Origin: Candidatus Aerophobota bacterium
GTDB taxonomy: Bacteria > Aerophobota > Aerophobia > Aerophobales > AE-B3A
Assembly: GCA_030610725.1 (NCBI GenBank)
Contig: JAUWRE010000048.1
Span: 1-7,419 of the forward strand
Length of the DNA stretch: 7,419 bases
Direction: 5' to 3'
The position numbers and the translations under genes are program-made. Below the pieces are notes generated by a model. The model was not told the origin of the DNA. It worked only from the letters and a program-made list of their open reading frames with translations, and made no database searches. Of this stretch, positions 1 through 5,973 are shown piece after piece; the stretch's first letter is position 1; every line of letters starts with the position of its first letter.

Positions 1-12
1 GGAGTCTAATCC

Positions 13-1419
13 ATGGAATATAAGAAAGTCGATATGAGAATAACAACAAGATTGATGCAGATAGTGGGAGAGAAGAATGTGTTAACTAAAGACGAGGAAA
101 AAGAGTCATATTCTCATGACGAGACCCTAAATCTAAGAAGATATATGCCTGAGATAGTGCTCAAACCAAACAACAGAAATCAGGTAAGGGATATAATGAT
201 TTTAGCCAACAAGGAGAGAATACCAATAACCCCTCGGGGAGGGGGAACAGGTTTAAGTGGTGGCGCCGTCCCCCTGTATGGAGGAATCCTTCTTTCACTG
301 GAGAGAATGAATAAGATATTAGAGCTCGATAAAGAGAATATGATGGCTGTTCTTGAGCCGGGAGTAACTAATGGTGAGCTCCAGAGGCAGGTAGAGAAAT
401 ATGAACTTTTTTATCCGGTTAATCCGGCCAGCCTTGATAGCTGCACTATAGGGGGCAATGTAGCTGAATCAGCCGGAGGAGCTAATGCTGTAAAATATGG
501 AATAACCAAGAATTATGTGTGTGGTCTACAGGCAGTACTTCCCACCGGTAAGACCCTAAGGGCCGGTGGAAAAATCCTCAAGAATGCAACTAATAGTCAG
601 TTCATAGATATTCTACTCGGCTCGGAAGGAACCCTGGCTGTTATTACTGAAATTACTATGAAGCTTATTCCTCTGCCAAGAGTTAAGGTCGATCTTATTG
701 TCCCTTTTGATGACTTGGGTGGTCTCTGTGGGTGTGCCCTGAAAATAATCAATAACCGATTACTTCCTACCACCATTGAGCTTATGGACAGATTAACCAT
801 CAAAACCTGTGGAGAATTCTTGCAAAAGGAGTTGCCATTCAGTGATGCAAAAGCACATCTCTGGATAGGGTTAGATGGAAATAAGAAAGAGGAAGTAGAA
901 AGTATGTATCAGTCTATGGGGGAAATCTGTCTGGACAAAGGAGCTTTGGATGTATTCGTGGCTGAAGATAAACCAAATCGGGATAGAATCTGGCAGGCAA
1001 GACAATCAATTCATGAGGCTTTAGTCCATTTTAACCCTAAAATGGTGGGTAACGACATAGTAGTTCCCCGCAGCAAGGTATTATCCCTTATAGAAGGAAT
1101 AGATTCCCTCTCCCGAAAACATTCTGTCTCTTTTGCCAAGTTTGGTCATCTGGGAGACGGAAATATACATGTCTATATTCTACAAAAGAATATAAATGAT
1201 ACTGCCTGGGAAAAGGTCAAATCCGAGGCTGTGCAAGAACTTTTTGAATTAACTATTTCCTTAGGCGGACTAATCTCTGGTGAACATGGAATTGGTCTGG
1301 TCAAGAAAAAATATCTCTCCCTGGTAATGAGCGAGACACAAATAGAGCTCATGCGAAAAATAAAGAGAGTCTTCGATCCAAATAATATTCTAAATCCGGG
1401 AAAGATATTTGATTCTTAA
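13..1419 (+). CDS. glcD: FAD-linked oxidase, GlcD / D-lactate dehydrogenase family
   Basis: This gene encodes a 468-residue flavoprotein of the VAO/PCMH family, expected to oxidise a D-2-hydroxyacid such as glycolate or D-lactate to the 2-oxoacid. The N-terminal FAD-binding domain shows PRGGGTGLSGGAVP at residues 74-87 and IGGNVAESAGG at 146-156, the pyrophosphate-binding elements of the family. The C-terminal FAD-oxidase domain carries GHLGDGNIHV at 378-387 (H379 and H386 are probable metal or substrate ligands), SGEHGIG at 422-428, and the terminal FDPNNILNPGK. Length matches GlcD (about 460-500 residues), and there is no C-terminal Fe-S domain. The ATG start has GGAG at positions 1-4, 8 bases upstream. 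No glcE or glcF follows, so its electron acceptor is not visible here. The family is certain; the substrate (glycolate, D-lactate or another 2-hydroxyacid) is not, and the gene symbol is by family only. Confidence 0.93.
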   Translation: MEYKKVDMRITTRLMQIVGEKNVLTKDEEKESYSHDETLNLRRYMPEIVLKPNNRNQVRDIMILANKERIPITPRGGGTGLSGGAVPLYGGILLSLERMNKILELDKENMMAVLEPGVTNGELQRQVEKYELFYPVNPASLDSCTIGGNVAESAGGANAVKYGITKNYVCGLQAVLPTGKTLRAGGKILKNATNSQFIDILLGSEGTLAVITEITMKLIPLPRVKVDLIVPFDDLGGLCGCALKIINNRLLPTTIELMDRLTIKTCGEFLQKELPFSDAKAHLWIGLDGNKKEEVESMYQSMGEICLDKGALDVFVAEDKPNRDRIWQARQSIHEALVHFNPKMVGNDIVVPRSKVLSLIEGIDSLSRKHSVSFAKFGHLGDGNIHVYILQKNINDTAWEKVKSEAVQELFELTISLGGLISGEHGIGLVKKKYLSLVMSETQIELMRKIKRVFDPNNILNPGKIFDS

Positions 1420-1440
1420 GAAAAATTTTTATTGTGGTAA

Positions 1441-1617
1441 GGGCCCCAGGTAAAAAAAACAAGATTTGAGCAGGAAAAAGTCCGGATCATTGATTTCTCT
1501 GGAAGTATGGGAAGGTGGGTCAATGTGAGTAGAGCACTTGTTAATGAAGGATTTAGACCAAAAGTACTAGATTACGGTGATATGTTACTCTACCGACAAG
1601 AAAGGATGTGGATATGA
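1441..1617 (+). pseudogene. Truncated Rossmann-fold (NAD-dependent epimerase/dehydrogenase-like) remnant
   Basis: An open frame between the oxidase and the isomerase contains, from about position 1480, VRIIDFSGSMGRWV, then an amphipathic stretch, then NEGFRPKVLDYGD. This order (strand, glycine-rich turn, helix ending in NEG, strand ending in LDYGD) resembles the first beta-alpha-beta unit of SDR-type NAD-dependent epimerases. The frame stops about 45 residues after that strand begins, so perhaps 250 residues of a normal epimerase are missing. There is no ATG, GTG or TTG before the glycine-rich turn; a GTC at 1480 sits where a start would be expected, 4 bases after AGGA. The stop codon overlaps the ATG of the next gene as ATGA. 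I infer an internal deletion that joined the 5' end of a former gene to the leader of the isomerase gene. The DFSGSMG segment also resembles the metal-binding motif of VWA domains, a less likely reading because the following NEGFRPKVLD fits SDRs better. Confidence 0.45.
1600..1606 (+). promoter_or_regulatory. Ribosome binding site that decides the isomerase start
   Basis: GAAAGGA ends 7 bases before the ATG at 1614 but only 1 base before the in-frame GTG at 1608. The spacing favours the ATG. Confidence 0.7.
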
Positions 1618-2447
1618 AAGGTAAGATTATGCCTATAGGAGTAGTAATAAGTGGAGCAGATCCGTTAGTTTCGCTGGAAAGAGTGACATCTTTTGGTATG
1701 TTCACCTGTCAGATGTCTATCCCTCCAGAGGAATGGTGGTCCAGGGAACGTACAGAACTGATAAGAAAAAAGGCCAGAGAAAAAGAGATTAAGATAACCA
1801 GCCTTATCTGTGGTTTTGAGGATGAGGATTACCAGGATATTCCCACTATTAAGCGTACGGTAGGACTTGTTAATCCAGCAACGCGGGGAAAGAGAGTTTT
1901 AAGAGTCCTTTCTTATTCGGACTTTGCTCTTGAGCTAGAAGTTGAAATTATCCAGGCCCATATAGGATTCATCCCCGAAAATACAAGTGGCTCTAATTAT
2001 AAGGAATTGGTTTTAGCGTTGCAGAAGATAGCTGATTATTGTAAAGAAAATAATCAATCCTTTACTCTGGAGACGGGTCAGGAAAAGGCTCTGGTTTTAT
2101 CTAAGTTCATAGAAGATGTTAACAGATTAAATCTAGGGGTAAACTTTGATCCGGCGAATATGCTTCTCTATGACGCAGATGATCCCATCAAGGCTCTGGA
2201 TATATTAGGAAAATATGTGATCGGAGTTCATTGTAAAGATGGTAAAAGACCGGAAAGGAAAGGAGGATTAGGTAAAGAATATCCTTTAGGAGAGGGAGAT
2301 GTAGGCATTGAAAAATTTGTAGATAAATTGAGAAAAATAGGCTATACTGGACATTTAACTATAGAAAGAGAGATATCTGGAGAAAAGCAGATAAGGGATA
2401 TCTTGAAAGCAAAGGAATTACTGCAAAAATTGGTAAATAAAGAGTAA
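1614..2447 (+). CDS. Sugar phosphate isomerase/epimerase-like TIM-barrel protein
   Basis: This 277-residue protein belongs to the xylose isomerase-like TIM-barrel superfamily (AP endonuclease 2 / IolE-IolI / tagatose epimerase type), whose members use a divalent metal to isomerise or epimerise sugars, inositol derivatives or hydroxypyruvate. The usual four metal ligands can be placed: E153 in TLETGQE, D179 in FDPAN, H206 in GVHCKD, and E251 in LTIERE. The LGEGDVGIEKFVDKLRKIGYTGHLTIE block near residues 225-251 is typical of the C-terminal part of the fold. An in-frame GTG at 1608 would add two residues, but the ribosome binding site spacing and the ATGA overlap with the upstream remnant support the ATG at 1614. 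It lies 194 bases after the oxidase stop on the same strand and is likely co-transcribed with it. Substrate cannot be told from sequence; a sugar acid or polyol pathway intermediate fits the neighbouring oxidase. Confidence 0.88.
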   Translation: MKGKIMPIGVVISGADPLVSLERVTSFGMFTCQMSIPPEEWWSRERTELIRKKAREKEIKITSLICGFEDEDYQDIPTIKRTVGLVNPATRGKRVLRVLSYSDFALELEVEIIQAHIGFIPENTSGSNYKELVLALQKIADYCKENNQSFTLETGQEKALVLSKFIEDVNRLNLGVNFDPANMLLYDADDPIKALDILGKYVIGVHCKDGKRPERKGGLGKEYPLGEGDVGIEKFVDKLRKIGYTGHLTIEREISGEKQIRDILKAKELLQKLVNKE

Positions 2448-2472
2448 GTGAATAGGGAAAAAGGAAAGTAAC

Positions 2473-3006
2473 TTACCCTTCAAAGAGAATTCCTGCCTGA
2501 GAAGTGTTCTTTTTTACCACCTCTTTCTTGATTGGTTTCTCCACCTTCTCTTCCTCTGGTTTCTCTTCATAAAAGTTTAAAAGTTCAGAATGAGTTTCAA
2601 TTAAAGATTTCAACTTGGCAATAAAGAGTCTCTTCTGCCGTTCTAATTTCTCTATTTCATAGTCCAGTCTCTTCAATTTTTCCTCATCTTTCTTGACAAC
2701 CTCTTTCGCTTTTATCTCTGCTTCTTTAACTATTAATTTGGCCCTTTCCTGGCTACTTTCATTTATTAGCTCGGCACTTCTCTGGGCAGAAATCAACGCT
2801 TCTTCTATTCTATTTTCTTTAAAAAGATGCAATTCTCTCTCTTTTTTCAACTTTTCTAGTTCTCCTAATAGAACTCTTCTTTCTTCAATTAATTCCCGGT
2901 AGTTTTTTCCTACTTCTATTAGGAATTGATCTACCTCTCTCTGGTTGTATCCTCTGAGAGAAAGTCCAAACTCTTTTTTTTCGATTTGGGAAGGCTCAAG
3001 TCCCAT
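2473..3006 (-). CDS. DivIVA-domain coiled-coil protein
   Basis: This 177-residue protein is probably cytoplasmic and peripherally membrane-associated, acting in polar organisation, division-site placement or cell-wall growth as DivIVA/GpsB/Wag31 relatives do. Residues 1-32 align without gaps to the DivIVA N-terminal domain: L3, P5, I8, F13, then SLRGYNQREVDQFL at 16-29. The membrane-contacting pair known in Bacillus subtilis DivIVA as F17-R18 is L17-R18 here. Residues about 30-145 are a long heptad-like, Lys/Glu-rich coiled coil. The tail from about 148 is charged and low in complexity (EEKPEEEKVEKPIKKE), ending in AGILFEG. The ATG at 3006 has AGGA at 3016-3019, 9 bases upstream. It is last in a minus-strand operon, 15 bases after proC, and converges with the isomerase gene across a 25-base gap with no obvious terminator hairpin. 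Family is clear; specific role is not. Confidence 0.9.
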   Translation of the reverse strand: MGLEPSQIEKKEFGLSLRGYNQREVDQFLIEVGKNYRELIEERRVLLGELEKLKKERELHLFKENRIEEALISAQRSAELINESSQERAKLIVKEAEIKAKEVVKKDEEKLKRLDYEIEKLERQKRLFIAKLKSLIETHSELLNFYEEKPEEEKVEKPIKKEVVKKNTSQAGILFEG

Positions 3007-3021
3007 TATTAACTATCCTGA

Positions 3022-3855
3022 TCATATATTTAATTCCTTTGCTCTTTGAGTGGCTTCGACTACTGCTTCAGCTAAGCATTCTTCTAATCTTCCCTCCTTT
3101 AGAACTTTCAACCCTTCAATAGTTGTTCCTCCCGGAGAAGCTACTGCCTGGCGCAGTTCCTCCAGGGAACTGTTGCTCTCTTTAGCCATCCTTGCCGCTC
3201 CCAAAGTAGTCTGAGTGGCCAGCCTAAGAGCCAACTCTGGACTGAGTCCTGCCCTTATCCCTCCTTTAACCAGGCCCTGAATAACAGTATAAATGTAGGC
3301 TGGTCCACTTCCGCTCAATCCGGTTACTGCATTTTGCTGGCTTTCAGGAATCTCTACCACCTCACCCACCGTTGCCATAATCCTCTTCAGTAGAACCCTT
3401 TGTTCTGGGTTCACCCTCTTAGTAGAAGAGATAGCAGTTATCCCTTCTCCTAGTAAAGCAGGTGTATTGGGCATTATCCGAATAAGGGAGATTTCATCAC
3501 CTAATTCCTTGATAAGGAGTGAGGTAGTAACACCAGCCACAAGAGAAATTATTAATTGACCGGATTGTACCCTGCCTTTTAACTGCTCTAACACCCCTGA
3601 TATATCCTGAGGTTTAATGGCTAGAAACAGCACATCAGCATTTTTAACTACAGGTTCTATTTCAACAAAAACATTAGCCCCTTCTTTTGCCCATAAAGTG
3701 AGTTTTTCTATGAATTTATCACAAATCCACAAGTTCTTAGGAGAAACCAATCTATTTCTTAGTATACCCTTAATTAGAATACCTCCCATCTTGCCTGCAC
3801 CGATAAAGCCAATTCTTTTAGTTAACATTTCCCTTGCTTCTTTTATATAGTTCAC
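3022..3855 (-). CDS. proC: Pyrroline-5-carboxylate reductase
   Basis: ProC catalyses the last step of proline synthesis, the NAD(P)H-dependent reduction of 1-pyrroline-5-carboxylate to L-proline in the cytoplasm. The Rossmann dinucleotide site GFIGAGKMG is at residues 16-24, followed by FLAIKPQD (77-84), RIMPNTPA (126-133), SGSGPAYIY (181-189) and the ProC signature VASPGGTTIEGL (238-249). All expected segments are intact and the length is normal. The start is uncertain. The GTG at 3855 gives 277 residues behind a weak GAGAG only 3 bases away. The ATG at 3828 gives 268 residues beginning MLTKRIGFIGAG, closer to the usual ProC N-terminus, but its AAGGGA lies almost against the start codon. The gene begins 13 bases after the nitroreductase stop and ends 15 bases before the DivIVA gene, so the three are probably co-transcribed. 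Confidence 0.96.
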   Translation of the reverse strand: MNYIKEAREMLTKRIGFIGAGKMGGILIKGILRNRLVSPKNLWICDKFIEKLTLWAKEGANVFVEIEPVVKNADVLFLAIKPQDISGVLEQLKGRVQSGQLIISLVAGVTTSLLIKELGDEISLIRIMPNTPALLGEGITAISSTKRVNPEQRVLLKRIMATVGEVVEIPESQQNAVTGLSGSGPAYIYTVIQGLVKGGIRAGLSPELALRLATQTTLGAARMAKESNSSLEELRQAVASPGGTTIEGLKVLKEGRLEECLAEAVVEATQRAKELNI

Positions 3856-3868
3856 CCGCTCTCAAAAT

Positions 3869-4384
3869 TTATTCTGTGAAGGTTTCATAACAGACTATTT
3901 CCTTCAAAGATTTACGCATTTTCATCTTTCTTTTTTGGGCAGGAAAACCCAAAGGAAGAAGAGCAATCACTCTATATTTTTCCGGAATATCAAGAAGCTC
4001 TTTCACCTTGTCCTGAGAAAAAGCGCCAATCCAGCAAGTTCCTAATCCTTCATCTACAGCAGCCAGAGTCATATGGTCTAAAGCTATAGCTAAATCTACA
4101 GGATGACTTGGAACCCCACAGCTCATAATATGTTCCGGTCTGGTAGCTACAGCGACAATAACTACTGCTGCCTGACCTACAAAAGCTTGCCCATTTGCTG
4201 CCTCAGCTAACTCCTGACGGCGCTGCTTTTCTCTCACCACTATAAATTTACAGGGTTGCCTGTTGCTGGCTGAGGGAGCCAGGCGAGCCGCTTCCAGTAC
4301 TCTTTCTAGCTTTTCTTTCGGCACAGGCCTATCTTCATAACTTCTGACACTCTCTCTTTCTTCTATGATTTCCTTCAATTCCAT
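3869..4384 (-). CDS. Nitroreductase-family FMN oxidoreductase
   Basis: This 171-residue protein is a compact member of the nitroreductase superfamily, FMN-dependent homodimeric enzymes that use NAD(P)H to reduce nitroaromatics, quinones or flavins. The N-terminal ERESVRSYEDRPVP (residues 9-22) contains the FMN-phosphate-contacting Arg/Ser pair, PSASNRQPCKF (37-47) is the second flavin-binding stretch, and GLGTCWIGAF (113-122) plus LLPLGFP (142-148) are the conserved C-terminal elements. The chain is short for the superfamily (often 180-220 residues), but no motif is missing. The start has a strong Shine-Dalgarno sequence. It is first in the probable nitroreductase-proC-DivIVA operon, downstream of the intergenic repeat cluster. 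No functional link to proC is evident. The physiological substrate is unknown. Confidence 0.9.
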   Translation of the reverse strand: MELKEIIEERESVRSYEDRPVPKEKLERVLEAARLAPSASNRQPCKFIVVREKQRRQELAEAANGQAFVGQAAVVIVAVATRPEHIMSCGVPSHPVDLAIALDHMTLAAVDEGLGTCWIGAFSQDKVKELLDIPEKYRVIALLPLGFPAQKRKMKMRKSLKEIVCYETFTE

Positions 4385-4390
4385 TTTGAC

Positions 4391-4398
4391 TCCTCCTC
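4391..4398 (-). promoter_or_regulatory. Strong ribosome binding site of the nitroreductase gene
   Basis: On the minus strand GAGGAGGA lies 6 bases before the ATG at 4384. It is the strongest Shine-Dalgarno match in the window and fixes this start. Confidence 0.8.
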
Positions 4399-4452
4399 AT
4401 TACCTCGCTTTTACTTTTTGACTTAATAAACAAAATAGGTTTCGCTACGCCC

Positions 4453-4504
4453 AGCTATTTCGTATTGCGTCGTGCGTGGTGCGTATCGCGCAATACGAAA
4501 AGCT
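4453..4504. repeat. Long imperfect inverted repeat (hairpin)
   Basis: The left arm AGCTATTTCGTATTGCG (4453-4469) is complementary to the right arm CGCAATACGAAAAGCT (4489-4504), with one base missing in the right arm. The 19-base loop carries a tandem heptamer. The element lies between the nitroreductase gene and the MFS pair. It has no T-tract on either side, so it is not a clear intrinsic terminator. It resembles a REP/MITE-type palindromic unit; copy number in the genome cannot be seen here. Confidence 0.8.
4466..4486 (+). repeat. Three tandem TGCGTNN heptamers
   Basis: TGCGT recurs at 4466, 4473 and 4480 with an exact 7-base period (TGCGTCG, TGCGTGG, TGCGTAT). It begins in the left arm of the inverted repeat and runs through most of its loop. 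Confidence 0.7.
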
Positions 4505-4521
4505 AACCAGGTCCCTTGCTC

Positions 4522-4610
4522 GTCACTGCGAGAAAGCTCTCCGACTAGTCATTGCGAGACGAAGTCGAAGCAATCCCGGTTTTATCGCTCGGGATAAATT
4601 GCGCAATCTC
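4522..4610. repeat. Nested CATTGCGAG...GAAGCAATC-type intergenic repeats
   Basis: GTCACTGCGAG (4522-4532) and GTCATTGCGAG (4548-4558) match at 10 of 11 bases. The second is followed by a matching 3' half, GAAGCAATC (4567-4575), giving the palindromic arms ATTGC (4551-4555) and GCAAT (4570-4574) around GACGAAGTC. A second 3'-half-like end, GCGCAATCTC, closes the block at 4601-4610. I recognise this pattern as the short dispersed repeat found between genes in many bacterial genomes. Here one copy appears inserted in, or overlapping, a degraded copy. Two smaller symmetries lie in the 3' part: ATCCCG (4573-4578) pairs with CGGGAT (4590-4595), and ATTGCGCAAT (4598-4607) is a perfect palindrome. 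Confidence 0.7.
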
Positions 4611-4641
4611 ATAATATATAATATCTAAATCATTGCTAACG

Positions 4642-5949
4642 TCAACTGGATTGTTTGAGATTGGAGGATGACGGCCTGGATTCTTTATTCCTAGGTTCAA
4701 CTATAAAAAAGGCAAGCAATATGCCTGTGAGCACTAAAATTAAAGATAAGAAAAAAAGTACTGTGTAGGAGGTCCGTTCAATGATATAGCCCCCCAGAAG
4801 AGACAAAAGGCTTACCAGCCCAATTGCTGTATTTGCCACTCCAATATAGGTAGCTCTCTCTCCGGCTGGTGCTATTTCTAGAAGAAGATTATTCTGGCCA
4901 ATAAAAAGACCATTAAGGTTCATTCCCACAAGAACAAAGACTATAGTGTAAATAGTCAAAAGAAACCCAGGAAAGATAGCCATTTTGTAAAGAAGCATTG
5001 TCAGTATAACCAGACAAGGAATTGACAACCCGACTAACCCTGAGAGCACCACCACAATCTTATTGCCATATCTATCAGAAAAAAAGCCCCAGAAAAGCGC
5101 TGAAATGATAGCTCCCATCATCTGAGCGACAACAAAGACTCCTGTCGTTTCTGAAGGAAAATGGAGCACCTCGCGCCCATAGACAGCGTAGAAGGGTAGG
5201 GCAATAATACCGCAATTCAAAAAGATTATTGCCCAGAACAAACGGCTGTAATTCTTATCATTTCTTAAAATAATTCCTATTCTTTTAAGATAAACAAAGA
5301 AGCTACTTCTTTGTTTTAGCGCAGGTAACTCTGCCGGCTCTCTAATAAAGGCAAACAAAAGCATGCCTAAGGATGTAAAGAGAAAAGTGAGAAAAAAAAG
5401 AAGAGCATAATTACGAGGAAAAGGGAAGTGTATTGGATGAGCTAATACATATCTAACCAGCAAGCCTCCTCCTACGGCCAGAATTCCTCCAAAGAATAAC
5501 CTCAAGGAAAAAAACTTTCCTCTGTGCCTGGGCGTTATTACCTTCCCTATGATATCTAAAAAAGGAAGACCACCTAAACCTGCTCCCAGACAAGCCGTTC
5601 CATAAAGAACGAAAAAACTGACCAGGAGCAAAGAAGACATTTTCTTTTCCCAGAAATAAATAAACAGAAAAAGGATGAAGAGCGAACTTGCTCTTAGAAC
5701 TGCACCCAGAATATAGATGGGTTTTCTTTTCTGCCAGTGTTCAGTAAAACTAGCTATAAAGACCTGGGGCATAAACCAGCCAAAAGCCCTGATAGTAATA
5801 ACAGAACCGATAAGAACCTTAGAGCTGGTAAGGAGGCTGACAAATAAGGGGAGAACAGTATGAGGGTCAGTAAAAGATAATCCAAGTCTAAAAATAGCTC
5901 CGTTGAGAACTCCCAGAATAAAATTTTTTTTGCTTAATTCCTCAGGCAT
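4642..5949 (-). CDS. Major facilitator superfamily transporter (second of pair)
   Basis: This 435-residue inner-membrane protein has about 12 hydrophobic segments (roughly residues 10-38, 45-68, 77-100, 104-135, 145-170, 180-203, 232-257, 265-290, 297-320, 325-350, 365-390, 394-418) in the 6+6 arrangement of the MFS fold. The central cytoplasmic loop spans about 203-231. The clearest family motif is GFFSDRYGNK at 288-297, the loop 8-9 copy of motif A; the loop 2-3 counterpart (TEHWQKRKP, 69-77) is degenerate. A charged, Ser-rich tail follows the last helix. The gene starts 24 bases after the stop of the other MFS gene and has only a weak ribosome binding site (AAAG), so it probably depends on the upstream gene's transcript. 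Sequence identity to its neighbour looks low, so this is not a recent tandem duplication. The substrate cannot be predicted; sugar or drug export are both possible. Confidence 0.88.
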   Translation of the reverse strand: MPEELSKKNFILGVLNGAIFRLGLSFTDPHTVLPLFVSLLTSSKVLIGSVITIRAFGWFMPQVFIASFTEHWQKRKPIYILGAVLRASSLFILFLFIYFWEKKMSSLLLVSFFVLYGTACLGAGLGGLPFLDIIGKVITPRHRGKFFSLRLFFGGILAVGGGLLVRYVLAHPIHFPFPRNYALLFFLTFLFTSLGMLLFAFIREPAELPALKQRSSFFVYLKRIGIILRNDKNYSRLFWAIIFLNCGIIALPFYAVYGREVLHFPSETTGVFVVAQMMGAIISALFWGFFSDRYGNKIVVVLSGLVGLSIPCLVILTMLLYKMAIFPGFLLTIYTIVFVLVGMNLNGLFIGQNNLLLEIAPAGERATYIGVANTAIGLVSLLSLLGGYIIERTSYTVLFFLSLILVLTGILLAFFIVEPRNKESRPSSSNLKQSS

Positions 5950-5973
5950 AATTCTTTACTTTTAGCCATTCAC

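Noticed and set aside
597..803. Open frame on the minus strand within the oxidase gene (68 codons)
   Set aside because: It lies wholly inside a well-supported gene, has no recognisable domain, and is explained as an antisense shadow.
1413..1430. Short palindromes TTCTTAAGAA and AAAAATTTTT after the oxidase stop, as a terminator
   Set aside because: They are AT-only or nearly so, with no GC-rich stem, and could arise by chance.
2693..2902. Plus-strand open frame opposite the DivIVA gene (69 codons)
   Set aside because: Its Ser/Leu/Phe-rich composition is the expected complement of a Lys/Glu-rich coiled coil; there is no independent support.
3617..3850. Plus-strand open frame opposite proC (77 codons)
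   Set aside because: It overlaps the conserved Rossmann region of proC and resembles no known family.
4573..4595. Possible intrinsic terminator for the MFS operon (ATCCCG/CGGGAT hairpin)
   Set aside because: The stem is only 6 pairs and no T-run follows on the minus strand; it is better explained as part of the repeat block.
4440..4610. CRISPR array
   Set aside because: Repeat units are of different kinds, too few and without regular unique spacers; no cas genes are present.
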